Of a stretch of DNA of 64,000 bases, positions 32,958 to 41,197 are shown one piece after another. Both the position numbers and the translations under genes were made by a program. The stretch spans positions 868,001-932,000 of the forward strand of contig NZ_CP010979.1 of the NCBI RefSeq assembly GCF_000498395.2, given 5' to 3'. Within the stretch, counting starts at the first letter, position 1, and each line of letters starts with the position of its first letter. The DNA comes from Pseudomonas putida S13.1.2 (GTDB taxonomy: Bacteria; Pseudomonadota; Gammaproteobacteria; Pseudomonadales; Pseudomonadaceae). The notes beneath the pieces were generated by a model. That model ran no database searches, had not been told where the DNA came from, and worked only from the letters and a program-made list of their open reading frames with translations.

Positions 32958-35900
32958 TCGAGTTCTATCCGAACAAGCTGAGTGACACGGCGCCGCTCGG
33001 CACCTGGAAGACCGACCGCCGCATGTCTATCGAGGAATGGCTGAAGTCCCTTGCCCCATCCTATGAGCGCCGGGAAAGCCCGCCGATCAGCGTTGTGCTC
33101 AATGATGAGGTGATCGATCAGCGCCTGTGGCACAAGGTGAAGTTTAAGCCTGCCGACCTGCTGCAGATCTACCGCGAGCCGAAGGGCACCGACCCGTTTT
33201 CCATCACCTTCGCGCTGTTCAAAGGCGCCAAGGCGGTGCTGAAGTCCATCATGCCCAAGATGCCCGGCATGCCATCCAGCGCCGGCACCCAGCAGGGTGA
33301 CCCACTGACAGAGGCCAGCGCCAAGGGCAACAAGGTCAAGCTGGGCGAGCCGGTGCGCCAGATCGCGGGCCACCAGCGGGTATATCCGTCGTATCTGACC
33401 CAGCCCCGACGGGCGCATGTCTCTCCGCGTGACCAGCGCGTTGAAATGCTGCTGTACATCGGCGAGGGCGAGTACGACGTGCCGCTGGCCAAGGTGAAGG
33501 TGGGCGAAACCCCGCTGATCTCCCTGGGCGCAGACGCGACGTTCACCATTTACCCGCCGGGCGCTGACCTGTCGGCCGATCCTGCCCATATCAACTGGTT
33601 CAACGTTCCAGAGGTAGGGGCGAGCTCCAGCGGCTCGGCCGGCCTTGAGCTGACCGTGGCCACCGACCTCACCAGGTCGGCAACGGCTTCGGCCTACCAG
33701 TTCGTTGACGATACGATCAGCGTGCCGTCCGGATCCGGCCAGTTCCCGGCCGACTGGTCGAATGGGATCATCATCCGTGTGCTTGCGCCGTACACCTACA
33801 CGGTGATCGACGGCGGCGCGGGGCGCGATATCGTGCGTGGTCCGCTGGAAATGCTGAACCCAACGGCAGGCATGCTGATCGAGGTGGCCGGTGCAAATGC
33901 GGGCCTGTATGTGGTGCACAGCTACACGCCATACAGCCCAGGCGTTCCGGCAGACCCTGGCACCGCTTCGACGCTGACCGGCTCATCCGCACCGAGCCGG
34001 TACGACTTCGACGTCACGCCGCTGAGCTTTAGCCTGGTCCGTGGAGCATCTACTTACCCGGTGACGCTGAACACAGCAACGACCGACTTCACCGGCCTGG
34101 TCTCTGCCCTGAATACTTTGCTCAGCGGCACGCCATTCCAGGCGCAGCAGAGCAGCGGGCTCCTGCGCTTCGTTGAGCTCACCCCGTTCGCTGGGCAGGC
34201 CATCACGGCGACCGGCGCATCAACCATCCTGGGATCGTCTCCGGTCGGGGTGACTGGCACGGCCACGACCAGCGGAATTCCCGAGCAGCCAGCGGAAATG
34301 ACGCTGGACTACGACGGCGGGTCGCCTGTGGTGGGCCTGGCGCTGGGCCAGGGCCTCGCAACCATAGGGCCCCGTGGTCTTCGCTACCGGATCACGGCCT
34401 TCAGTACGAGCTTGCTCGAGGTTGAGCGCCTGACCTCGTCCGGGTCTACCGACGCGGGCTGGCCTGGATTCAGCTCCATGCAGACGGTGAACGGCCTGAT
34501 CACGCTGGACGCATCGAACCTTCAGGGCGGCTACCGAGGTCCGTTTGCACTATGCCCGGAAGGGGAAAAGATTACCGATATCGAGTGGACCGTCACCTTT
34601 GCCAATGGCCTATGCGGAATTGGTCGAGAGGGACAGATCTACGAAGTCACTGCATATCACGTGTTCGAGTATCGGGACATGGATATCGCCGGCGACTGGA
34701 CCGTTATCGAAAAGGCCCACACAGGAGGGTCGCTTGATGCGCAGGGATTCACAAATAGGACTACTGCGCCTTACCCGATGCGTGGCGAGGCAAGGATTAG
34801 AGAGCTTTACGTTGATCGGCCTGGCCGAGTCAACGACGAAGCGCGGGATGACGCCACCTGGACAGACCTGCGCGGGCGCATGCAGAACTCGCCCACCAGC
34901 TACCCGGGACTGACGGTGATGACCTGCAACATCCGTGGAGGTGACCGGCTGTCTGCGCAGTCGGAGAGCCAGGTCAGCGTCGAGGCAACCCGCATCCTGC
35001 CGTTGATGGAGGGCGGTGCTGGGCCAAGCCGCGACATCGTGCCATGGTGCATCTATCAGCTGAAGCAGCGCGGGTACACGGACGATGATCTGGATCTGCC
35101 CGAGTGGCAGGCATTCCACAACAACTGCGTTGCCCGCGGCGATACCTACGATGAGACGCTGGACTCGACGATCACGGTCAAGGACATGATCAACAACGCC
35201 TTGGCGTGCAGCTTCGGTGAGCTGGTGACCTTCAGGGGCCTGCTGCGACCGGTGCGAGACAGCGCCCGGGCAGCGTTCGACGTCACCTACGGCCCGAAAA
35301 CGCAGACCTACTCGCCACAGAACATGACCAAGATGCTGAAGATCAGCGGCGCCATGCCGTCGATCAACGACTTCGACGGCGTGGATGTGGAGTACTTCTC
35401 CCGCGAAACATGGGCTTGGGAGACGGTTGAGTGCCGCTGGCCAGGTGACCTTGGCACAAAGGTCGAGAAGATCAAGATGCCGGGTGTCAGCGACCGAACC
35501 CGGGCGTGGCGCATCGGCATGCGTCGGCGTGGCCATCAGAAGTTCCGCACCGACGTTTACACCTGGGAAACCGAGATGGACGGCAGCAACAGCGGCTATC
35601 TGAGCTTCGCGGCCGTTGCTGATGACGCTCCAAAGCGGTGCCAGAGCGCAATCCTGCTGGCCTTCGAGGTAACCGGATCGGGAACGCTGCTGACCTCATC
35701 GGAACCGCTGGACTTCAGTGCCGGCGGCGAGCACCGGATCGGCGTGCGCAAGCTGGACGGCACGCTATCCGGGCCCTGGACTGCCACGCAGGTGGATCCG
35801 TACACGGTCCGCGTCGATTCACTCGACTTCACCCCAGAAGTGGATGGCCCGCTTGAGCCGCCTCACATCCTGTTCGGACCGGCCTCGCGCTGGGCCTACC

Positions 35901-36007
35901 CGGTGCTGATTACCAGTTCCGACCCAGCCAACGGCAACAGGGCGATGAAGGGCATGCCATACGACGCCCGCGTTTACACCTACGACGACCAATTCCCACC
36001 GGCCTGA
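32954..36007 (+). CDS. Central tail hub / host specificity protein (TipJ, lambda J-like)
   Basis: A 1017-residue protein starting in overlap with the NlpC gene. The N-terminus (TAPLGTWKTDRRMSIEEWLK) and middle (RDIVPWCIYQLKQRGYTDDD, then FRGLLRPVRDSARAAFDVTY) match the TipJ family. A repeat-rich beta region lies at residues 230-560. The C-terminal part (about 750-1017) contains beta domains that probably bind the receptor or hold the tail spike. No lambda I counterpart lies between K- and J-like genes. Confidence 0.9.
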   Translation: MIEFYPNKLSDTAPLGTWKTDRRMSIEEWLKSLAPSYERRESPPISVVLNDEVIDQRLWHKVKFKPADLLQIYREPKGTDPFSITFALFKGAKAVLKSIMPKMPGMPSSAGTQQGDPLTEASAKGNKVKLGEPVRQIAGHQRVYPSYLTQPRRAHVSPRDQRVEMLLYIGEGEYDVPLAKVKVGETPLISLGADATFTIYPPGADLSADPAHINWFNVPEVGASSSGSAGLELTVATDLTRSATASAYQFVDDTISVPSGSGQFPADWSNGIIIRVLAPYTYTVIDGGAGRDIVRGPLEMLNPTAGMLIEVAGANAGLYVVHSYTPYSPGVPADPGTASTLTGSSAPSRYDFDVTPLSFSLVRGASTYPVTLNTATTDFTGLVSALNTLLSGTPFQAQQSSGLLRFVELTPFAGQAITATGASTILGSSPVGVTGTATTSGIPEQPAEMTLDYDGGSPVVGLALGQGLATIGPRGLRYRITAFSTSLLEVERLTSSGSTDAGWPGFSSMQTVNGLITLDASNLQGGYRGPFALCPEGEKITDIEWTVTFANGLCGIGREGQIYEVTAYHVFEYRDMDIAGDWTVIEKAHTGGSLDAQGFTNRTTAPYPMRGEARIRELYVDRPGRVNDEARDDATWTDLRGRMQNSPTSYPGLTVMTCNIRGGDRLSAQSESQVSVEATRILPLMEGGAGPSRDIVPWCIYQLKQRGYTDDDLDLPEWQAFHNNCVARGDTYDETLDSTITVKDMINNALACSFGELVTFRGLLRPVRDSARAAFDVTYGPKTQTYSPQNMTKMLKISGAMPSINDFDGVDVEYFSRETWAWETVECRWPGDLGTKVEKIKMPGVSDRTRAWRIGMRRRGHQKFRTDVYTWETEMDGSNSGYLSFAAVADDAPKRCQSAILLAFEVTGSGTLLTSSEPLDFSAGGEHRIGVRKLDGTLSGPWTATQVDPYTVRVDSLDFTPEVDGPLEPPHILFGPASRWAYPVLITSSDPANGNRAMKGMPYDARVYTYDDQFPPA

Positions 36008-36025
36008 CCGGACCTTATCGAGCAT

Positions 36026-36047
36026 GCCCGCCTTGTGCGGGCTTTTT
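36026..36047 (+). terminator. Intrinsic terminator after the J-like gene
   Basis: GCCCGC and GCGGGC pair around CTTGT, followed by TTTTT. It separates the tail hub from the tail spike gene. Confidence 0.8.
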
Positions 36048-36063
36048 CATGCCCGGAGAAAAT

Positions 36064-38028
36064 ATGCGATACAGCACTGGAAACCCAGTTGAGCCGGACG
36101 GTTCGAGCAGTCCATTCGATCTTCATGACAATGCGGGAAATTTGGACCTCGCAGCTAATGGGACTGCGCCGACCTGGATCGACAGGCTTGGCGTGACAAG
36201 GAAATCCTTCGCAGGCATGGAGCAGCTGTTTGATGCAGCCCAGGAGGACAGAAAGGCTGCATTTGACCAGTTCATGGCTGATAGCGCATACCAATTCATG
36301 GGCGACTATGCAGCCGGCATAAATCTGACCGCCTATAACCAGATTTTCCGAAAAGATGGTGAATTTTACCGGGCAAGCCCAGTGCTCAGCCTTCCCTACA
36401 CCACAACCGGAAACTGGACCACTGAGGGCGGTAGCTTCGTTCCAGTTGGCGACGCCTATCTGCGCCAGGAACTGGCCCTAAAGCTTGTTCCCAACGCTCG
36501 TGATTCAGGCGCAACTGGTACCGGATCCGCTGACCAGGCAGGCAACTTGAATGCAGGAATCAACACAGCCTGGGCGTTTGACATCAACGCGGGCGTTTAC
36601 CCGATTTCCACGACCGTCACATCCAAAGGCAAGGACATGGAGACCCGTGGATTCGTACGTGCAATGGAAGTAGGTGGCGACCCGACTATGGCCCACGATC
36701 AGATCACGAAGGGCATCCTGTTCCCGCAAGAGGCTTTCCAGAAGTTCGATGCTTCGTATTTCTGGCGCGTAGGCCCAGTTATCGCGTTCTGGGGGGATTC
36801 GAACACTGCGTTCTGCGACGCCAGCGCGAATCGCGTCACGGCGCTGGGGGAGGGATCCACCCCGGCCAACGTCGAGATGAAGCTCCGCGAATACGTCTAC
36901 TACGCCGAAGGTCGGGTGCGTGGTGATGGTTCGCCTGGTGAGACTGCTCAGTTCGGCTGGAACGGCCTGGAGAACGCCATCACTACCTTCCAGCCGCAGG
37001 TGATGGTTCTGGCGTGGGGCACCAACGATATTGCCCAGGGCTTTTCTCGTGAGCAGTACCTTGAATACATGAGGCTTCAGATTGATCGCCTTCTGGTCGG
37101 CGGCATTCGACCTATCGTGCAGTCGATTCCGTACCACGGCACGCAGGCGAATCGAGATAAAGCAGTGGCCTGGAACAGCAGCCTGAAGCGGCTGTGCGAC
37201 TTCTACGGCGTCCGGTTCGTCACGCTCTACAACCTGTTCGCCAACACGCCCAGCTACTACTTCTGGTCGGACAACGTGCACTACCAGGCGCCGGCCACCC
37301 GGATGATCTCGCAGATCATGTGTGATGCCATCCTCGACGAATACGGTCTGCCGCGTGACAAGTTCAAGGTCAACAAGGCCCGCCGAGGCGCGATCGGCAT
37401 TGATGCTTCGTTCGGTCTGTCCGGACTTCGTCATAGCCTGGGCAAGCCACTGACCGTGGTGCAGACGCCGAACATCTACCTGCGGCAGTTCTATCCGTAC
37501 TCGGTCAAGATCCCGACCGGTACCGAGGTTCATTTCCAGGCAGCAGGGCCGTTCTCGGCAATCTTCAACCGCCCGGATGGCCCAGCCTCCGGGTATCTGG
37601 TGAACGGCGGATCAACTACCACCCTGACGCGGGGCAACACGATTGCTATCAACTCGATTGCATCGCGCTTCGACGGCAGCTATTCGAACTTCCGTGTCTC
37701 GCACGCCACGTCGGACCTGTACCTGGTGGCCACGCACTCGTCGGCCGAGTTCCCGGTAGATCTGTGCTATTCGGCGGCCGAGGTATCGAGCTCGCAGTTC
37801 ATCCCGGGGCAGGTGATAACCGTTACGGACGGCGCCAAGGCCATACAGACAGTGATGCAAGACGTAGCGCTTGGACTGAAAGGGACGGCAGTAAACAGTT
37901 CAATCCCTAACGTGGGTCCGATTGCAACCAGAGCGGCTATAACCGCCGCTCCTGAGGGCTTCCTGTTCTTGCAGACCGGGACTGTCGGATGGTGGCGCTG
38001 GACCGCTGGTGCCTGGGTAGCGATGTAG
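36064..38028 (+). CDS. Tail spike/fibre with SGNH-hydrolase domain
   Basis: A 654-residue protein from the ATG at 36064 (GGAGAAAAT upstream). Residues 1-60 (YSTGNPVEPDGSSSPFDLHD) are the anchor type seen in many tail spikes. The middle contains the three SGNH/GDSL blocks: FWGDSN near residue 246, LAWGTND near 319 and SDNVHYQ near 403-406. This indicates a deacetylase or esterase acting on surface polysaccharide, used for receptor binding. The C-terminus is beta-rich and ends WWRWTAGAWVAM, a short Trp-rich motif like carbohydrate-contacting tails. Confidence 0.85.
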   Translation: MRYSTGNPVEPDGSSSPFDLHDNAGNLDLAANGTAPTWIDRLGVTRKSFAGMEQLFDAAQEDRKAAFDQFMADSAYQFMGDYAAGINLTAYNQIFRKDGEFYRASPVLSLPYTTTGNWTTEGGSFVPVGDAYLRQELALKLVPNARDSGATGTGSADQAGNLNAGINTAWAFDINAGVYPISTTVTSKGKDMETRGFVRAMEVGGDPTMAHDQITKGILFPQEAFQKFDASYFWRVGPVIAFWGDSNTAFCDASANRVTALGEGSTPANVEMKLREYVYYAEGRVRGDGSPGETAQFGWNGLENAITTFQPQVMVLAWGTNDIAQGFSREQYLEYMRLQIDRLLVGGIRPIVQSIPYHGTQANRDKAVAWNSSLKRLCDFYGVRFVTLYNLFANTPSYYFWSDNVHYQAPATRMISQIMCDAILDEYGLPRDKFKVNKARRGAIGIDASFGLSGLRHSLGKPLTVVQTPNIYLRQFYPYSVKIPTGTEVHFQAAGPFSAIFNRPDGPASGYLVNGGSTTTLTRGNTIAINSIASRFDGSYSNFRVSHATSDLYLVATHSSAEFPVDLCYSAAEVSSSQFIPGQVITVTDGAKAIQTVMQDVALGLKGTAVNSSIPNVGPIATRAAITAAPEGFLFLQTGTVGWWRWTAGAWVAM

Positions 38029-38034
38029 CGAAAA

Positions 38035-38054
38035 GCAGGTGCTCAGGCGCCTGC
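38035..38054. terminator. Hairpin between tail spike and convergent moron gene
   Basis: GCAGGTGC and GCGCCTGC pair (one G-T) around TCAG, followed on the plus strand by CATTTCTTT. It should stop plus-strand transcription before the convergent gene. Confidence 0.55.
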
Positions 38055-38064
38055 CATTTCTTTA

Positions 38065-38523
38065 CTACCAGGGCGACTTAATCGTCGTCAGCAGATCCTC
38101 GCAGGATTTGATCAGAACCTGGATGGTCGCCTTATTACCGAGATGGTAGCCGTGCTCATCAACGTATGCTGACGTCAGGTCCGCTGACACCCCGTTCTTT
38201 TCAACAACGAATTCGGCTTGGCGCTTGTGGTTGCCGTCAATGTATTCGTCGAAGTGCTCACGCTTATTTCGGACATCTCTGGCGTCTGTAGATTTATCAA
38301 AAAAATCTACTGCAGCTTTCACCTCATCCTGGTCTGGCGAGTTTTCAGAAATGTACTTGCAGATCCTGTTTAGCATTGTGATTGAGGTTAGGAAAAAATG
38401 CTCATCAAGAACAGACCTCATCCTTGGGGTTGATTCGCTACCGCCGATCAGCTCATTCCCAATCCTGATAGCTTCGTTAGCCCAGTTCACTGCCTGGAAT
38501 TTCGTGGATTCGTAATTGGACAT
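38065..38523 (-). CDS. Antisense moron with HEPN-like motif
   Basis: A 152-residue protein on the strand opposite to the late genes, from the ATG at 38523 (AGGTGCCGTC upstream). It is helical and acidic, and its AT content is higher than its neighbours. Residues 85-90 are RNKREH within DARDVRNKREHFDEY, an Rx4H pattern like that of HEPN ribonucleases. Opposite orientation and different composition mark it as a gene expressed from the prophage. A role in phage defence or abortive infection is inference; an ordinary helical protein is the alternative. Confidence 0.65.
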   Translation of the reverse strand: MSNYESTKFQAVNWANEAIRIGNELIGGSESTPRMRSVLDEHFFLTSITMLNRICKYISENSPDQDEVKAAVDFFDKSTDARDVRNKREHFDEYIDGNHKRQAEFVVEKNGVSADLTSAYVDEHGYHLGNKATIQVLIKSCEDLLTTIKSPW

Positions 38524-38631
38524 GACGGCACCTGACATTGGTTGGGCAAAGAATAGTAGATGAATTGTTATGGAGTGAAGAATGCCAATTGCCGAGCAGC
38601 AGATGCTGCAGATCCTCCCCAAAGCCCGCCC

Positions 38632-38648
38632 AGAGCGGGCTTCTTTTT
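38632..38648 (+). terminator. Intrinsic terminator before the lysozyme gene
   Basis: AGCCCGC and GCGGGCT pair around CCAGA, followed by TCTTTTT. It lies upstream of the moron start on the plus strand, 18 bases before lysozyme. Confidence 0.65.
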
Positions 38649-38665
38649 GCCCATAGGAAATGACC

Positions 38666-39154
38666 ATGGCCCGAATCTCCGAAGCCCAGGCCGGCGGCGC
38701 GAACGTTCTCCGGTTTCTGGATCTCATCGCCTTCTCAGAAGGCACCTCGACCATCAGGGCAAGCGACGACGGCTACAACGTGCTGTATGGCGGCAGCCTG
38801 TTCACTGGCTACGCTGATCACCCGCGCAAGAAATTGACCTATCCAATAAACGGGAAACCGGTGACCAGCACGGCCGCCGGCCGCTACCAGCTTCTGGCCA
38901 GGTACTGGGACGCATACCGGGTGAGCCTGCGCCTGGCTGGCGGCTTCACTCCGGAGAACCAGGACCGCGTTGCCCTGCAGCAGATCCGTGAGCGCAAGGC
39001 GCTGGACGACATAAAGGCCGGTCGACTCCAGCAGGCCATCGCCAAGTGCTCGAACATCTGGGCCAGCTTCCCTGGCAATGACTATGGGCAGAACCCGCAC
39101 CGCCTGGACAAGCTCCTGGCCAAGTGGAAAGAGCTCGGCGGATCACTGGCGTGA
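38666..39154 (+). CDS. Endolysin, lambda R-type lytic transglycosylase
   Basis: A 162-residue protein. ATG codons at 38660 and 38666 are possible; the second has AGGAA at good spacing. It has the lambda R signature: LDLIAFSEGT with catalytic Glu25, YNVLYGGSLFTGYADHPRKK and TSTAAGRYQLLARYWDAYR. It cuts the glycan strand of peptidoglycan from the cytoplasm after holin opening; there is no signal peptide. Confidence 0.9.
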   Translation: MARISEAQAGGANVLRFLDLIAFSEGTSTIRASDDGYNVLYGGSLFTGYADHPRKKLTYPINGKPVTSTAAGRYQLLARYWDAYRVSLRLAGGFTPENQDRVALQQIRERKALDDIKAGRLQQAIAKCSNIWASFPGNDYGQNPHRLDKLLAKWKELGGSLA

Positions 39155-39666
39155 ATTGGCTGGCAGCGGTGCCGGCCTGGTGCTGGTGGCTGATCGCTCT
39201 GGTGATGGTGGCCGGTGGGCAGCAGTACAGGATTGTGTTGGCGCATGGCGATGTCGCGACAGCCAGGGCCGAACTGGCCGACTACCGCCTGGAGGTGGTC
39301 GAGCGCGACCGGCGCGCCGCCGCTCAGGCGAGACAGGAAGAACAGCGTCGCCAGGCCCTGGCGGATGAGGAGGGTGAGAGTGCACGACAACAACTGGAAG
39401 TGGCCCAAGGCCGCGCCGCTGCTGCTGAGTCTGCTGCTGGTGGGCTGCGCGGCGAAATCGCCCGACTGCGCGCCGGCCGAACAGCAACCTGCGGTGCCAT
39501 CGCTGCCCAGCAGCGCCAGGCAGGAGCCTCTGCCGTCGTGGTGCTCGGGGGATTGCTTGAAGACGCTGACCGAATGGCGGGCAGCTGCGCAGCAGCGCTT
39601 GAGCGAAGCCGAATAGCCGGCCTGGCCTGTGAGTCGGTGGTCGATGGCATAAAGACCATCCGCTGA
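39151..39666 (+). CDS. Inner-membrane spanin (Rz-like)
   Basis: A 171-residue protein from the GTG at 39151, overlapping the lysozyme stop (GTGA). Residues 2-22 form one N-terminal membrane helix (WLAAVPAWCWWLIALVMVAG), and the periplasmic part is a long coiled coil (RRAAAQARQEEQRRQALADE). It carries the outer-membrane spanin gene inside it in another frame. Spanins fuse the two membranes as the last step of lysis. Confidence 0.88.
   Translation: MNWLAAVPAWCWWLIALVMVAGGQQYRIVLAHGDVATARAELADYRLEVVERDRRAAAQARQEEQRRQALADEEGESARQQLEVAQGRAAAAESAAGGLRGEIARLRAGRTATCGAIAAQQRQAGASAVVVLGGLLEDADRMAGSCAAALERSRIAGLACESVVDGIKTIR
39380..39616 (+). CDS. Outer-membrane lipoprotein spanin (Rz1-like), nested
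   Basis: A 78-residue frame wholly inside the Rz-like gene, shifted by one base. The GTG at 39380 is preceded by AGGAGGGTGAGA; an ATG at 39365 is an in-frame alternative. The signal peptide ends at lipobox LLVGC. The mature part is Pro-rich (CAPAEQQPAVPSLPSSARQE), as is typical of Rz1. Confidence 0.85.
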   Translation: MHDNNWKWPKAAPLLLSLLLVGCAAKSPDCAPAEQQPAVPSLPSSARQEPLPSWCSGDCLKTLTEWRAAAQQRLSEAE

Positions 39667-39701
39667 TCGGCAATTCCCCGCACCTGGATCCGCCTATAAG
39701 A

Positions 39702-39721
39702 TACTGTGTTTTTGTACAGTA
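39702..39721 (+). promoter_or_regulatory. LexA (SOS) box
   Basis: CTGT (39704-39707), eight bases, ACAG (39716-39719): exactly CTGT-N8-ACAG, extended to perfect seven-base arms ATACTGT and ACAGTAT. It lies 10 bases before the ATG of the next gene, so LexA binding would block its transcription. Confidence 0.85.
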
Positions 39722-39731
39722 TCGGTGCCCT

Positions 39732-40025
39732 ATGTATTTCCTCCTCGTCCGCCGCCGCGTGAATGGCGTGGCCATCCCCACCAGTCAGCTCGGGAAGATC
39801 ACTCCGCTCCGGGCAGACATCCACATCGGCGACCACCACAGTGAGCCGCTGGGCCGGGTCGCGACTCAAGCCTGGGTGTTCAACCCGACCCCTGGGCCTG
39901 ACGTGATACCCCGGCTTCACGATGCCAGGGTCAACGGCATGGCCCAGCTCGGCATGAACATCAACGGCATCGAGGAGATCGACGGCGTGATGTACGCGCA
40001 GTCGTGGTGGTGCAGGGCGGAATGA
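39732..40025 (+). CDS. SOS-regulated prophage protein
   Basis: A 97-residue protein ([20 protein letters not shown]). It appears to be a beta-rich small protein with no recognised catalytic motif. It lies just downstream of a LexA box at the extreme right end of the prophage, so expression should rise with DNA damage independently of late genes. No function assigned. Confidence 0.65.
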   Translation: MYFLLVRRRVNGVAIPTSQLGKITPLRADIHIGDHHSEPLGRVATQAWVFNPTPGPDVIPRLHDARVNGMAQLGMNINGIEEIDGVMYAQSWWCRAE

Positions 40026-40321
40026 TGGCCGGGCTGCCAAAGGGGTGGCTGGTCGAACTGGGCGACCAGACCGCGCTGATAACCGATCCCGATGGCCGCG
40101 CTGCGGTGCTCAGTGAGATGGCCTACGCCGCTCACCGGCGCCGGGATGTCGATGACAATGACCTGGTGGACATGCTCGAGCTTGCCGAGGCGGGCAGGAT
40201 GTGGGCGCTGATGGAGCACGAGGAGGCCTGGGCTATCGGTCTCTTCGGCGATTACGAGCCTGACCACCATGCCGGGTACCAGGTGATCAAGGGTGCCGGA
40301 AATCCGCACAGTTGTGAGTAG
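40022..40321 (+). CDS. SOS-regulated prophage protein, second gene
   Basis: A 99-residue acidic protein from the ATG at 40022, which overlaps the preceding stop (ATGA) and follows GGGCGGA. It reads [20 protein letters not shown] and ends AGNPHSCE. Translational coupling places it in the LexA-controlled operon. Function unknown. From 40322 to 40488 I see no gene. Confidence 0.65.
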   Translation: MMAGLPKGWLVELGDQTALITDPDGRAAVLSEMAYAAHRRRDVDDNDLVDMLELAEAGRMWALMEHEEAWAIGLFGDYEPDHHAGYQVIKGAGNPHSCE

Positions 40322-40488
40322 CTATATAAAGGAAGGGAAACGGTCGGCAGAGCGCCGTGGGCGGGCTGGCGGGGGCCAGTGACTTTTGAAGTGACTTTGT
40401 TCTGTTCGGTTCTTCATCGTTAGACATCGTTGCAGCGAGCGTCTGGCGGAAAAACCAATGCTTTCAAGCAGCTACGGCTGCCTGCCAC

Positions 40489-40535
40489 GCATGGGGTGCA
40501 AGGGGTCGAGTGTTCGAATCACTCCGTCCCGACCA
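40489..40535 (+). other. Prophage attR: 3' half of tRNA-Pro(GGG)
   Basis: The sequence carries anticodon loop ATGGGGT (40491-40497), T-arm GAGTG-TTCGAAT-CACTC (40508-40524), acceptor strand CGTCCCG (40525-40531), discriminator A and CCA (40533-40535). The bases 5' of the anticodon loop do not pair (CACGC against GCAAG), and no D-arm or 5' acceptor strand is present. It is therefore the 3' part of a tRNA-Pro gene left at the right attachment site. The intact gene should be at attL, outside the window. Confidence 0.85.
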
Positions 40536-40561
40536 TTATTCCTGATTAAAATCAGACACTT

Positions 40562-40590
40562 AAGCCGGTTAGCTAAACCGGCTTTTTTGT
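40562..40590 (+). terminator. Terminator of the tRNA-Pro locus
   Basis: AAGCCGGTTTAGC-type hairpin: AAGCCGGTTAGC pairs with its near-perfect complement and is followed by six T, 27 bases after the tRNA 3' end. It probably belonged to the original tRNA transcription unit. Confidence 0.75.
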
Positions 40591-40613
40591 GCCCGCGCAA
40601 AACATGCGCAAAA

Positions 40614-41138
40614 CTATCCGGCGATTTCGCCGATATCGAGGTCAGCTTCGACCTCCGACCACACCACGTCCTCATGCCCCTTCTGGTAGTTTTTGGTCAT
40701 ACCTTCGGTGGCATGACCGGCGATCTTTCCCCGTATTTCCCTGAGTGGAAGGCCTTGGTCAGTCGATGCTTGATGGCGTTGCTCGTGACAGACACGATCA
40801 AAAATGTGTCCACCGAACCAATTGGTCGCGCCATTGCGATACCGGGGCTGCTCTGTGAACGCCACACCGTTGTCAGTCAGGACGGTGTGGCTCTTGTATG
40901 GAAACGTTTGTACGACCTGACGTAGGAACTCAGCGCCATTGCGTTTGGTCGCGAAATCGAAGAACGCAACGTAGGTGAACTTCGTGACGCGATCAATCGC
41001 CACGAACAGGTGCTGCTTGCCACTCCAGGGGCATCCGAACTTCCTCCGGGCTGCCACGCCCGCTTTGCGGCTCTTTCGCGATAACATCTTCAAGTATCCT
41101 GACATAAACCAGTGCAGAATTGGCCGTGTCAAGGCCAA
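40614..41138 (-). pseudogene. Chimeric remnant: IS481-like transposase fused to phage integrase C-terminus
   Basis: One open frame of 174 codons joins two unrelated pieces. The N-terminal piece carries KQHLFVAIDRVTKFTYVAFF, FPYKSHTVLTDNGVAFTE and FDRVCHEQRHQ, which match the DDE core of IS481-type transposases without their start or end. From about residue 122, LPLREIRGKIAGHATEGMTK then NYQKGHEDVVW is the C-terminus of a tyrosine recombinase (H-x-x-x-x-x-T-x-x-Y pattern). It sits just beyond attR, so an older tRNA-Pro element was hit by an IS and then deleted. Confidence 0.8.
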
Positions 41139-41197
41139 TGCTGATCACTGGTCTGCGCCAGGCAGGGCATAGCAACTTTTCAAGGTTTGAAAATTAA

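Noticed and set aside
40472..40675. A 67-codon minus-strand frame across attR
   Set aside because: It is the complement of the tRNA-Pro 3' half and the terminator, so it is not a gene.
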